From NCBI GenBank assembly GCA_035772405.1, contig JAYKKM010000199.1:186001-250000 (forward strand): a DNA stretch of 64,000 bases. Direction: 5' to 3'. Numbering within the stretch: position 1 is the stretch's first letter; the number at the start of each line of letters is the position of its first letter. Below, piece by piece: positions 1-10,908 of the stretch. The translations under genes were made by a program, and so were the position numbers. This stretch comes from Chrysogorgia sp. JL179-B06. Its lineage: Eukaryota; Cnidaria; Anthozoa; Scleralcyonacea; Chrysogorgiidae. The notes under the pieces are model-generated. The model did no database searches. It worked only from the letters and a program-made list of their open reading frames with translations, and was not told the origin of the DNA.

Positions 1-14
1 AATTTTTTTTTTAG

Positions 15-3000
15 AATTTGGAGTGGTTGCTGTATTGTTCTTGTGTACATTGGTGTACTTCCCCGACCGGCCACCGACGCCCCCTAGCATTTCAGCATCA
101 ATTGAAAGGGAGAACTTCTCGGCAGGTTTCAGGCAGCTCTTAAAACATAAACAATTTTGGACACTATCGATGATCTATGGAATCACTACAGGTAACAGAG
201 TATTACTATATCTATCTTTGTGAAAGTCATGAATAATTAATGAGGCTAAGCCACAATCACAGCGTGGTATTTTGGTCACATGAATAGCTTTGTAAAGCTC
301 AAAAAACGGTAAATAACGTGTTTATTTTTTTCGAGTAAAGTCAAAAAAATTGCAATTTTTTGGCGCGAAAATTTGCGAGAGGTCCGTACTGGTGTGATAC
401 GGACCTCGTACTCAGCCAATCAAAAGGCTCTATTTTAGTTACGGACCTGAGTTATGGACCTCAAAAAAAATAAAGATTGAATACTGATTAGGACGATCTT
501 TAACAAAGTTATGAATGCTTATTAGGACGATCTTTAACAAAGTTAGGACGATCGTTACTCGACACTCCACTCCCAAAACAAGTATTGCTTAAATGAAAGT
601 TCTTTGTCGCCTTACATGAGAATGGGTATTAGTTTTCTTCTAATCGTTTTAGTTTTAGAGAAATTTGGCTTTGTTTAACGTATTTTCGTAAATTACGTGC
701 GGCTAAATCGAGAGTTGGCACCCTGGCCGCCATATTGAAATCTTACCGTATATAAAGGTCGAAAATCGTACAGGGTTATCCCGCATGTTCTGTCGTGCAC
801 TATATACAATTATACGCATCTTTACTCCCTGTTTCTGTGTTTTATTCATACTTTTAATGAGGTTTACACTGCATGTCCAGCGCGTGTTGTAATATGATAC
901 GCATTATAGTCCGTCCCCACAGTTTTCTACATTTACATATACAGGACATCATCCTACTCCAAAACCAAAAACCAACAGATAATTAATATCAGAAATAACC
1001 GTGACAATTAAATATTTATTAACTTGTAAATAATAATATATTTAGTAAACTATTTTGTCAATATTCGCCTGAAAATGAGTTATTTAAGTTGCATTTGTCA
1101 AAGAACAAAATTCTTTCGAGTCTTTCCACGATTTTTAAGGTATAAATACAATAAAAATTATTAAAGACGGACAAAATTCGTATATTTCAAACAATCATTC
1201 TCGTCCCCAGACTCTCCAGTCATTAATAAGTCCATACGTCCACCATTAATTCAATATGGCGGCCAGGGTGCCAACTCTCGATTTAGCCGCACGTCGTAAA
1301 TTGAAGGCCGCCATTTTTGTTCTGATTGCGGGCGAATGCGGTCGCTGCCATTAATTTTTGACGTCATTAATAGAAATACTTTGAAAAGAAATCCTTCACA
1401 ATAGCGTAAATAGAAATCCTGCACAATAGACTAAGACCACGTTATTGTCATGCTATTGTGAATGGTTTCTTTGTGTAGTGTTTCTATCACTCAATGACGT
1501 CAAAAATTACCATTAATTTTGGCGACCGCATTCGACAGCAATCAGAACAAAAATGGCGGCCTTCAAAAATTTACCAAAAATACGATTAAAAAATACAATT
1601 CGAAAACTAAAAGGATTAAAAGAAATCTAATGCCCATTCTGATGTAATGCGACAAAGAACTTTCATTTAAGCAATGGACTCAGCAATCTTGCCACCGGCA
1701 ATAACTACAGACAATTAATAACATACTTTGGAAAATTGGTATACCAAAATGTAAAATATAAGCTCGCCATTTAGTCAATTTTTTTAAATAATGTTAAAGA
1801 TACCATGCCAATTATAGTAATCGTGCAAGTTTGGTTTCGAAATTCGCAGAAATAATGGTTGTATCTTTTGTGTAAAGACTTTACAGGCGCTTCACTTTAA
1901 AACTTATCTTGTATTTTGTTCCCCGTTTTGTTTTAGGAATCTACAGTGGCTGGGGTGCGGTCTTGGCCCTAAATCTCGAAGGTTTTGGCATTGGGCAGGT
2001 AAGATATATATTTTTCAAATATCTAAAAAGGTTGGTGTACTGCCGAAATAGCGTGTAAGTTGTCTAACGTTTCGAGCGAAGGCCCTTCGTCAGAGAGTGA
2101 AACGTAATGGCGAAGGGCCTTCGCTCGAAACGTTAGACAAGTAACTTACACGCTATTTCGGCAGTACACCAACCTTTTATTATTTATTGATATTTGATTT
2201 GTATTTCTACACTGCCTACGCAGCACAACACGTTTTATCACTCATTAAGATACTTTATTATTACTGAGATAAAGTAGTACATATATCGACCGCATAGGGC
2301 AGTACATATATCAATCGAACCAGTACATCGTTGTAACCTTCGCTCTCCATCTAAGTCTCGGTGGTTCAATGGTTGGAGCGTCTCACCGGCAATCAGAAGG
2401 TTACAGGTGCGATTCCTGTTCGAGACTCATCCATGTATTTAGTCTGTGAAATTCTACAGTTTTAAATACATGATGACACTGGTAAATGTGTGAAAAATAA
2501 TTAATAAAGCTGGTGGAAACTCCGTAAATAAACATATGTGATTTGTTTTGATAGAACCAAGCAAGTTGGATCGGATTCTATGCGACCATAGCTGGCATAG
2601 TTGCTGGAGTTATGCTTGCAAGGTGGGTATCGACACCGTTCACCGTCCGAAAATAAATGTTTTTAAAAATGTGACACCCTTTTGGCATATATATATATAT
2701 ATGCCCTATATTTATTTTATTTCATCTCGTCTTATTCTGATGAAGGGCTCCGCTCGAAACGTCAGTATTTCGTTCCTAAAATCTCGGCAGTTTACAACTT
2801 TATCGCTTTGCTATATATCCAAAACACTGTCTACACAGCACTTTTTTACTATATATATAAAGACGTCACCCACACTATATATATCATATATATATATATA
2901 TATGTAATTAAGAAATAAAAAACGTGTCGCGTGTGATTATCGAGTTATAATGGCACGAGAGATGCGTGTAAAACACGAGGCGATAGCCGAGTGTTTTACT

Positions 3001-6000
3001 AGCTTCTCGAGTGCCATTATAACTCGATAATCACACAAGACAAAGTTTTTTATTTCTTTTATAAAAGAACACCATTAAATTAACAATAAAGCCGTGAAAA
3101 TGTAGATTTACCTGTTAGAAGAGGCGTTGCTATGTGCGTTGCTAGGAAAATTTGGATGAAAACACGCGTGCGATTTTAGCGATGAAAATGCACTCAACGT
3201 TGCAGTTAAAACATTCTGTTGTGTTAGTACGTTGATTATAGCCTTATATTCTTTGACTTCCTTTTGTTATTTAAACAACTTAAAATCCGTCAAAAACGAC
3301 AAAATCTACGTGAGGAATCACGTCAGCTTATGCTTTATTGAGTTTTATAAAATAACATGTATGCTACGCAAGCTCTGATTGGTCAATACCCGTGTTTGGA
3401 TCAGGCCATCCAAACACGGAAATTTCCCGCCAAAAATTTCCTTAAGTTTTTCTGCTCGTTCTCTTGTATTATTTTATAAAAGAAATACCTAATGGTTTTT
3501 CCGTGTTTGGATACTGTTATCCAAACACTTGGGAAGTTGCTCGACTTTCGAAAAGCTAAAAAACACTCGCCTAGTGGCTCGTGTTTTTTTACGCTTTTCT
3601 CAGTCTCGCAACTTCCTGCGTGTTTGGATCACAGTATCCAAACACGGAAAAACCATTAGGTATTTCTTTAATAATGCACGGTTTTTGAGCTCAGTAACCA
3701 ATCAGACAGTGTGTTCTCCCTCATTTACTTCCGGTTATTTTGTAATTGCTGCCGTAGGCAGCATACTAATCTTGACACTCGTGCCCAGACTTCTTCGCGG
3801 AACTATGTATAGTCAACGAAATCTCGATTTGTGTAAATTTACTCTGTTTGTCGGTTCAGTTTTATGACGTTTTGTGACGTAGAAGTTTAATTAGTTCCTT
3901 ACCATTCGCTGTTCGGAAATTGTCAACGCTGTGAAGTTTGAACGATCTGTTCTGCCTTCTGAGTGAGGAAGCTATGCTCTTGTCAAGGTAAGACGACTAT
4001 ACTTAATTTTCTTGTTATTAAAACGCTCATCAAACGGAAATATGGCTCAGTGACTGCGAGGTATCTGCGATTTCTTGCCATCGCAGCATTCACTTGTGGC
4101 ATGATATGAAATTGTTTTGTTTGTGAATACAGTTTTCCTTGTATTTTAGTTGTAATTGGTGCGAGTTCATTGTATCTCATTCATGCAGAAGAATGCACAT
4201 CCGTGCATGCCTCACACATGCAGCTGTGAGATATAAATTAAGCGACAGAATATATTGAGCTGCATTTTTATACAAGAAACAAATTCTGATAAACTTAGTG
4301 TATCAACTATTATAATGTCAACTTTTTGTGTTCATATTGAACTGCATTTTTATGCAAGCCAGCTTGTACAGAGAACTATGTTTAATACAACTATTTTTTC
4401 TTTATGTTTAACTGCATTTTTATGCAACTGTTCAACTTACAATATTATTGTGAATAGATGTTGAGAACTGTTACAACACAAGGGGGTCAACAAGGTCGGG
4501 GCAGATGTGAGACATCTGCAAATGTGCCAGGTGTTATGCGATCAAAACACTCTGTATTATATTCCGGTCTTACATGTATATAGTTCATGACGTCATAACC
4601 AATTAACCTCAACACCAGGGCCAGATTGCGAGTACCTATGGTCCAGCAAGCTCATATTTATCCACTGCGACTTTGACTTCAATAAGCCCACGACTGTCTT
4701 GGATTTCGAGGCAGCACTTCCCTTGCGATAGTAACTTCTAGTTGTATCTAATGTGCTTCAAAGGCCGTTTATCTAATAGCGCTCCGTCGAGATGACGTCA
4801 GTACCCATGTTTGTCCGCATTTACCCATAATTCTTGCAGTCATAACAAAAGGAAATAGCTCATTTGCCATAATTTGTGAGTCAAATTTGGTTGGTTTGTC
4901 CGCATTTTGAGCTATTAGGGAACTTAAGATCTACGACGGCAACCTAGGACGGCAACGGCAGTGAAAGCAATATAAACTTTAGCATTTGAATGAAACCACG
5001 ATCGATTGACTAGCGTATCTTACACTCAAAGCTTGTTTTATGATCTCCAAAACGCTTCCATATTTCCAAAACGATACATTTACATATTTACAAAAGTCAG
5101 TGTCAAGGAACAGCTCTCATCTCTCCGCGAGTTACCGTCGTCCTAAAGACGTGAAAATGCTCTCAGTGACGTTGTAAACAGAACGAGGACGGCGTTGAGA
5201 TTACTCTTGGGAATAAAAATTATTCATTATTTTTGTTTCGCATAAAGATTCTTTTGTTTAAACGACGTCGCACGTCACCTAGGTTGCCGTTGTAGATCTT
5301 AAGGTCCCTATTAATAGCAGCCAGACGCTACGCTATATTGACGAATAACTGCAATTGGTTGGCATTTTAAGAAGTTAAAACTATTAACATCTCTATAGGC
5401 CTTCTATTTAAAGTTCCTATGAAATGAAAATGAAGTTTGTCTTATTTAATTGAACTCCAAAAACGACGAGGAATGGTAATTTAGAGCTCTTTCATACGAA
5501 AAAGGCCAAGTTTAATTTTTATTCCCAAGAGAATTTTCAACGACGTTCTCCCTCTAAACACGACGTCATTTACAGCATTTTCACGTTCTGTGGACGACGT
5601 TAGCCGCTTCGAGCCTTTAGTTAAATTTACCCTGCACACTAACTGAAATGAGTATGCAAACTGCCAAGCTTCAAAAGTGTCTGAAAACATAACTTGAAAG
5701 TGGTCTACTGATAATGGTAACGATCTGCTACGAGGTTTGGAATATTATGTTTTATGGTGTTGAGAATGCCGTCGGCGTCTTCACTTTCGTAAACTCCCTA
5801 TTTAGACTTGTGACATCAAGACGTTTGTACATTTTTAGAAAATTAAGAAATTAGAGATAGTAAATTATTTTGCGATCGCTATTCCGATGTAATGATGTAC
5901 TACCGCGCAAAGTTTCAAGTGATTTTGTCCCCTTGCGTGGTCCCTGGGCAAATAGTTGCCATAAATCTTTAATATATCCTCGTTATTTTTTACAGATTTT

Positions 6001-7708
6001 CAGACTTTTTTGGTGGTCACATAAAAACACTGTTGCTCTTTCTGTTCTGTTGCTCATCAGCTGCATTCTTATGGTTCTCTTTGCTGTGTTTAAAAATCAT
6101 TCCATTTTCTCAAGGTAGGTCAGGATAGGAAAGCAAATCAACATATAATTTCCAAACGCAACCAGGTGATAAATCAGAGTTTGACGCTACTCTGGCTTAA
6201 AAAAGTTTTTTGAATGTAACTTTAAAAGTTACTGTCCATGACCCAACGTTTTGACACTCCAATCTAGTGTCTTCATCAGGGGTGATTGTCGTAAGGTTAG
6301 GATCCATATTTATACCCTCATAGCCAGGGTACGGGGTCTGCGACGTAGGCTAAGCCAGGGTAGCATCAAACTATGTCAGGAATGCAAGTATTCCCTTCTA
6401 TTTGTTTAGTCTTGGGAGATAAGCCACTGGACAAACTCATTGACAGGGTAGTGCACGGCCGTAGGAGCCAGGGGGGCGTGGCTGGGGGCAGATACTTTGA
6501 AAAAGTAATTATATGTAAGTGTATTTCAATTTTAAGAAACAAATAGTCTTGCAGCCACGCCCAAATAATTATCAGTGGCTACACGAGCTTTGTTGGAGGA
6601 TGTGTTTGCTGCAGGCTTGCAAATCTGCTAACAGTTTGTAGTAAACTGTTTATTTTGTCAAGGCTTAACAAGCTTGCAGCCAGTAAGTTTGTTGCAACTT
6701 GGTATAGGTGCAGAACCGTAGGACACCGTTGAAAAATGCTTGTTGATATAACGAGTATCACAACGATTACCAACAAGCTTGCGGTCAACCCATTGCAGAT
6801 TTGTCACAATTTCGAGAAAAAATGTCACTAAACACTCCCTATTTCGGCTTAAATTTTGTTAACTTCTGCTCTCCAAAATGCAGGAAATGCCATTTCAGAG
6901 GTCTCAGTCCCCTAAAAGGGGGTCTTCACAGTTACTTTGCCCCCCCCCCCCCCCCCCCCCCCAGGTGAAAATCATTCCTACGGCACTGTAGTGCATGTGG
7001 GGAATTTGGAAGATTTTAAGGAGCCTGGACTGGAGTTCAGTTTATGGGATGTAATAAAAAAAACCTCAGTTGTATCTACCACAAAGTTACAAAGACCATA
7101 CTTTTGAAACTTCAACTAAAATGCAAAATAATAAACCTTACAACATTTTTTAACCAATTCATTTCTTTTTCTTTTTAAGCATCACTATACCCATCTGGCA
7201 TCATTGGGGGATTTAGCATCAGCGGAACTATACCCCTATTCTACGAACTCACGGTGGAGTGTACTTATCCAATAGCTGAGGGTGTCACGACCGGCATTCT
7301 CACCCTCATCAATAACATCTGGACATTTGCATTTTTACTTATTGTTATGATTCCAGGAATAGGTAAGGCTGTCCGGCATACACCTCAGCTGCCACATAGC
7401 AAGAAGTAGTGTGACATTTGGCCTAAAGGAATTTTATTTTTTGTTGGTTAACAGGCACTGTATGGATGAACTGGTCTTTGTTTGCCTCGTGTATTGCCTG
7501 CATCCCAATTTTACTGTGTCTCAAAGAACATTATGGCCGTTTAGTTGTTGACAACGGTATTGTTGTCAACGGTATTGAAGTGAAGGAGATTGATGCAGAT
7601 GTCGAGGGATTCAGAGGCTCCAAGTCAATCTTCAGCTCAACATGGTCTATCGCAAGAGTCGACCAATTTGTGGAAAGGCTGTATAAATCAAAAGAGTCTG
7701 AACTATGA
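15..7708 (+). CDS. SLC49A4: SLC49A4 (DIRC2)-like MFS transporter, 3' part
   Basis: Multi-spanning membrane transporter of the major facilitator superfamily, SLC49 branch. The human member sits in lysosomal membranes. The 5' part lies before the window. Visible exons are 15-191, 1937-1998, 2555-2622, 5996-6114, 7180-7362 and 7455-7708. All have AG/GT borders and their phases join into one frame of 286 residues ending in TGA. Diagnostic stretches are the loop YFPDRPPTPPS, then GIYSGWGAVLALNL, NQASWIGFYATIAGIVAG, RFSDFFGGHIK (an MFS-type loop), and SGTIPLFYELTVECTYPIAE near the end. Hydrophobic segments alternate with short loops as expected for TM helices 6-12. The tail after the last helix is short and acidic. 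Intron 3 (2623-5995) is loaded with foldback repeats, and intron 4 holds a hAT-like insertion. The family call is strong. Which SLC49 paralogue it is rests on memory of the SLC49A4 C-terminal half. Confidence 0.88.
561..1675. mobile_element. TIR element family A, copy 1 (right end truncated)
   Basis: The left arm GACACTCCACTCCCAAAACA and following 130 bp recur inverted at the right end (to about 1675), and again as both ends of the copy at 21096-22270. The element lies in intron 1 of the transporter. It is interrupted by a 600-bp insertion at 695-1294. A two-fold tandem of TTAGGACGATCTTTAACAAA precedes it (490-545). Confidence 0.7.
695..1294. mobile_element. Insertion nested in element A, 8-bp target duplication
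   Basis: A 600-bp element with inverted ends ACGTGCGGCTAAATCGAGAG...CTCTCGATTTAGCCGCACGT that continue for about 45 bp. It is flanked by CGTAAATT on both sides (687-694, 1295-1302). Family-A copy 2 at 21.2 kb reads straight through the corresponding site. An 8-bp duplication suggests the hAT or a similar superfamily. There is no ORF. Confidence 0.8.
2063..2096 (-). ncRNA. Hammerhead-ribozyme-like motif, intact core
   Basis: Read on the minus strand: a 3-bp stem I strand TCT (2096-2094), core CTGACGA (2093-2087), stem II GGGC/GCTC closed by CTTC, core GAAA (2073-2070), then CGTT and the returning stem I strand AGA (2065-2063). All positions required for a minimal hammerhead (CUGANGA, GAAA, NUH before stem I) are present. 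Stem III is only the dinucleotide CG, as in short-stem-III hammerheads of Penelope-like elements and retrozymes, which act as dimers. It lies in one arm of a 150-bp foldback at 2025-2178; the other arm has a damaged core. Confidence 0.6.
2355..2426 (+). repeat. tRNA-like SINE head
   Basis: A 72-nt cloverleaf-like unit. Acceptor arms are GTCTCGG and TCGAGAC. Box A-like GTGGTTCAATGG and box B-like GGTGCGATTCC are present, with an anticodon-loop region CCGGCAA. It lacks T33 and has an imperfect anticodon stem, and diverged copies exist at 8602-8678, 19770-19815, 27064-27140 and 63110-63186. It is therefore read as a SINE promoter rather than a functional tRNA gene. Confidence 0.6.
2733..2767 (+). 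ncRNA. Hammerhead-ribozyme-like motif, intact core
   Basis: Stem I TATT (2733-2736) pairs with AGTA (2764-2767) through one G-T wobble. Core CTGATGA is 2737-2743. Stem II is GGGC/GCTC with loop TCC. Core GAAA is 2756-2759, and CGTC (2760-2763) supplies the two-base stem III and the cleavage triplet. It lies in intron 3 of the transporter gene, sense orientation. Stem I pairing plus both invariant core strings make chance unlikely. Activity is not known. Confidence 0.6.
2918..3058. repeat. Foldback, transporter intron 3
   Basis: Arms AAGAAATAAAAAAC and TATTTCTT at the ends, with TGTGATTATCGAGTTATAAT and its complement inside. No ORF. Confidence 0.7.
3484..3668. repeat. Foldback, transporter intron 3
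   Basis: Arms AAATACCTAATGGTTTTTCC and GGAAAAACCATTAGGTATTT. Each arm itself contains a small palindrome, GTGTTTGGATA...TATCCAAACAC. Confidence 0.75.
4917..5309. mobile_element. Harbinger-type MITE with empty site in window
   Basis: A 393-bp element with ends AGGGAACTTAAGATCTACGA...and...TAGATCTTAAGGTCCCT, closely resembling the termini of the autonomous Harbinger at 30538. The target duplication is ATT (4914-4916, 5310-5312). The host repeat into which it jumped occurs uninterrupted at 9239-9350, where the site reads GAGCTATTAATAGCAG. Confidence 0.85.
6180..6360 (-). repeat. Dispersed repeat with hammerhead-like core, copy 1
   Basis: On the minus strand, ACCC (6281-6278) precedes CTGATGA, a 6-bp stem II GACACT/AGTGTC, AAAA in place of GAAA, CGTT, and GGGT (6244-6241), which pairs with ACCC. 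Flanking text (a segment equivalent to GAGGGTATAAATAGGGATC upstream and AAGCCAGAGTAGCG downstream) recurs at 35210-35345 and 47575-47735. Confidence 0.6.
6456..6987. mobile_element. hAT-like insertion in transporter intron 4
   Basis: 532 bp, ends CGGCCGTAGGA and TCCTACGGCACT, flanked by GTAGTGCA (6448-6455, 6988-6995). It contains a run of about 20 C near 6943-6962. No ORF. Confidence 0.7.
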
Positions 7709-8550
7709 AGGATTCTTCAGAATAATTTTTTGTTAAAATTTAAAACAGAACAAATTAAAAAATCAAATTCTCGTCAACCAAATGGGATCATCTTCAGAGA
7801 ATGGAGAAATATATTTATGCACCAAGAGCAAACGCTTTTAAGTAAGGCCAAAAAAGTATTCTCTTTCTGGTCAGTGGGTCGGTCCAGAATTGACGCGGCG
7901 ACGCACCTTTTTTAAATGTTTTTCCAAGGAAACGCTTTTTGCAGAAATAGTGAGTACTTTTCTAGTTTCTATATTATAAAGTGCAAACATTGATTTTTAT
8001 GCTTTTAACAGAATAAACGTTTCAACATGCATCAGTGGTCACCATTGTTGTCTGCGAGGGCATCCGTGCCCACAAACACGCAAATGATCAGAGGTTTTGA
8101 TTTAAAAAAACGTTGACGTGCACAGTCAAAGATGACGCATGCGTTGACCAGAAACAGAATACTTTTTTACCTAAGTTTAGAACAATGACAAGTCAAAATG
8201 GACGTTACACTTTACGTATGAAAAACTTTATTTAAATATAATATTGACAGGGAAATGTGAAGCACCTTTGGAAAATATTTCACAAGCTGTACCATAGTAC
8301 TTAAATATGAAGTAATTTCATGTATATAAATTATAACAGGAATCATAGACATGTTATGACTGTCGCAATTACCTGATGCAATAAATTAGAGTATTTACAA
8401 TTCAAATACAGTGTATAAAGTGTGATAAACCAACTTGAACAACAAGCATTTTTCTAGCTAAGGGACCAGTTATTATTTATGGTCGGGGTGCATAATAATG
8501 ATAATACTTTTATCACTTGCTAAGAATAATACATCCCCAACATTATTATT

Positions 8551-8707
8551 GATGATATATGGACGATTGTCAAGCTCGTGTCCTCAGAAAAATGATTCGA
8601 AGTCCCGGACAGGAATCGAACCTGCAATTAACCTTCTGATTGCCGGTGAGACGCTCTAACCATTGAGCCACCGAGGATACGAGCTTGACGATCGTCCATA
8701 TATCATC
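8551..8707 (-). repeat. tRNA-like SINE between inverted arms
   Basis: The minus-strand tRNA-like unit (8602-8678) has box A TGGCTCAATGG and a perfect box B GGTTCGATTCC. It is bracketed by 35-bp inverted arms GATGATATATGGACGATTGT...and...ATCGTCCATATATCATC. The arm sequence GACGATTGTCAAGCTC plus TCCTCAGAAAA is the 3' tail of the family at 19738, 24515 and 63072. Confidence 0.65.
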
Positions 8708-9238
8708 TGTCTACTCCAAGCTCTCCCACATTCACTAGAGCAGTGTGTATATTAACACATTATTATTATTATTATTACAGTCTTTATTTAAACTTCAAAA
8801 ACTCAATAATATTCATTAACCAAATTGTCCAATCACATTTCCGTATTTAGTCACGCGCAAGGCTTTTATACCTGATAAAATCCATGAATACTAATCAGCA
8901 TGAAAATTATATAAAAGTCTTTACGAACTTTATATAAAATTCCTGCTAATTTGCATTTCATACATCAACCCAATTTACCTCTAATAGAAAATAAAAACCA
9001 GTAGACTCCCTAGTGATTACAATCAATTGTTTTTGAAGCTATTTAAAACACTCGAACTCGCGTTTTGATATATGATAAAACGCTCCTTCTCGTGTTTTAA
9101 ATACTACATAGTAAAATATTTAATGAAAAATATTTAATAGACTATTTTGTAACATTAATACAAAAATAATCTAAATAAATATCAGTCAATTGCTTGATCA
9201 TCTTTTAAAAATTATTTGTTTGAAATTCTTGCTTAATC

Positions 9239-9355
9239 ATTAGCGCTCCGTCGAGATGACGTCAGTAAATTTACCCATAATTATTGCGGCCATAACAAAA
9301 GAAAATAGTTAATTTGCAATCCGCATTTTGAGCTATTAATAGCAGCCTAGTGCGA
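9239..9355 (+). repeat. Dispersed repeat, second copy (empty site of the MITE)
   Basis: Begins TAGCGCTCCGTCGAGATGAC and matches the 4779-4916 plus 5310-5340 halves of the first copy, with a small internal deletion. Its identity is unknown. Confidence 0.6.
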
Positions 9356-10908
9356 CTTTTAATAGCTTTACAGTACTTCATATCTCATTGTTTGTACTAT
9401 TATTATTAGTTCTTTATTTTTTTGATTTTGTATAAACTCGTATACATCCAGTTACCTTTTGCTGTACGTCGAGTTTTTATAGTTTTAAATCATACATGCA
9501 GTACTCTTTACCTTTAAGATAGTTCCACGTTTTTGACTTGGTTCCGTTATTTCGCATTAGCAAGAAATTAGCAATATTTCCACCATTTCCATTCAGTATA
9601 ACAAGTCAGAAATCAGAATATCGCCGGCGCCAAATGTCTTCATTCTCCAATTTCTGGAAATCAGATCTAACCGTGAAGAAGACTGGAACTGATAATTTTA
9701 TTTGACGGTTACTTATGTAACGAAAAAGATGGCGGCTGGTACATTTAACCATAATCCTTAGCGATGCTAAATGCGTTTTGATCAGGTGATAGTTTCCTTC
9801 TCGCAAATTTTGCTACGCTGACAGTTTTTTCTTCCCATATTTTTATTTTGGTAAAAAGGAAGCTTTTTAATTTACGTATTTAATTCATGTATTACCGGCG
9901 ATTTAAGGTCGCAAAGCATTCTGCCATTCTGGTAAAGTGTGCAGCAATGCGTTTCTTATCACGAGCCTATCAGTATGTCATGAAGCATAATACGCTTCAT
10001 GATAAGAAACAGTGTTAAAAAATTTCAAAACAAATTAATACGTGCATTTATAAATGCGGTGTTACACCATGCAAGTTTTCAACAACAAAAGTGTAACATA
10101 GCCCGCAATGTTGATGTCACGCAACGTACATTTTTGTTGCAGCAAGCGTTACACGAAGTAGACGATTGCGGCAACGGATTTCTGAAGCATTGCACAGAGT
10201 AACACCCCTCCTGCAACTTGTCTCGCAATTATTTGTGTGATAAGGAAGTTTAACGAGTAGTAGCACGGAAAATTACCTAGTGTAACACCCTCTGCAGCAC
10301 AACTGGCAGCAACGCAACAGATTTAGCCATTGCGAGACAAGTTGCACGAAAAATTGGACAGTGTTAAATCTTAAAGATGCAAATCCCAGTCCTTTTTTCA
10401 TCACGGTCAGCATTGTAATGAATTGACAGAAAGTGAAATAGACACACGCAGATGTAATTGTACAGATCACTTTGAGGCATACCTAATTTTAAGAATTTTT
10501 TATCACTGCACATTTTCGTGCAAAGTTTAGCCGGGCAGAAGAATGCCCTTGAAAATTACTTGATATTCAAAAATGCCAAAACAAACATACATCACCTACT
10601 GTTACTACATTCTACAACTATCTATGACAGCATAGTTTCATAATCCTGTCTGTAGAAAAGAAATATTTTCGTCTTGGCAAATGAGGGGCGGCGTAGGCGT
10701 GACAAACCTCTAGGTGGTTCCGGGGGCATGCACCCACAGAAAATGTTGTAATCTAGAGTCTCTAAAATTGCATTTCCTGCAATTTGGGGGAACATTCTAT
10801 AGAATTCTGAAGATTATACACAATTTACACACAAAAGTTAAGTATTATTCACTCCATCTTCCAAGTTCATAAAGAGATTTTGCTTTGGTGAGACTTTGCT
10901 CATGTGAC

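Noticed and set aside
2355..2426. Functional tRNA-Ala(GGC) gene
   Set aside because: No T33, mismatched anticodon stem, and multiple diverged copies elsewhere point to a SINE head.
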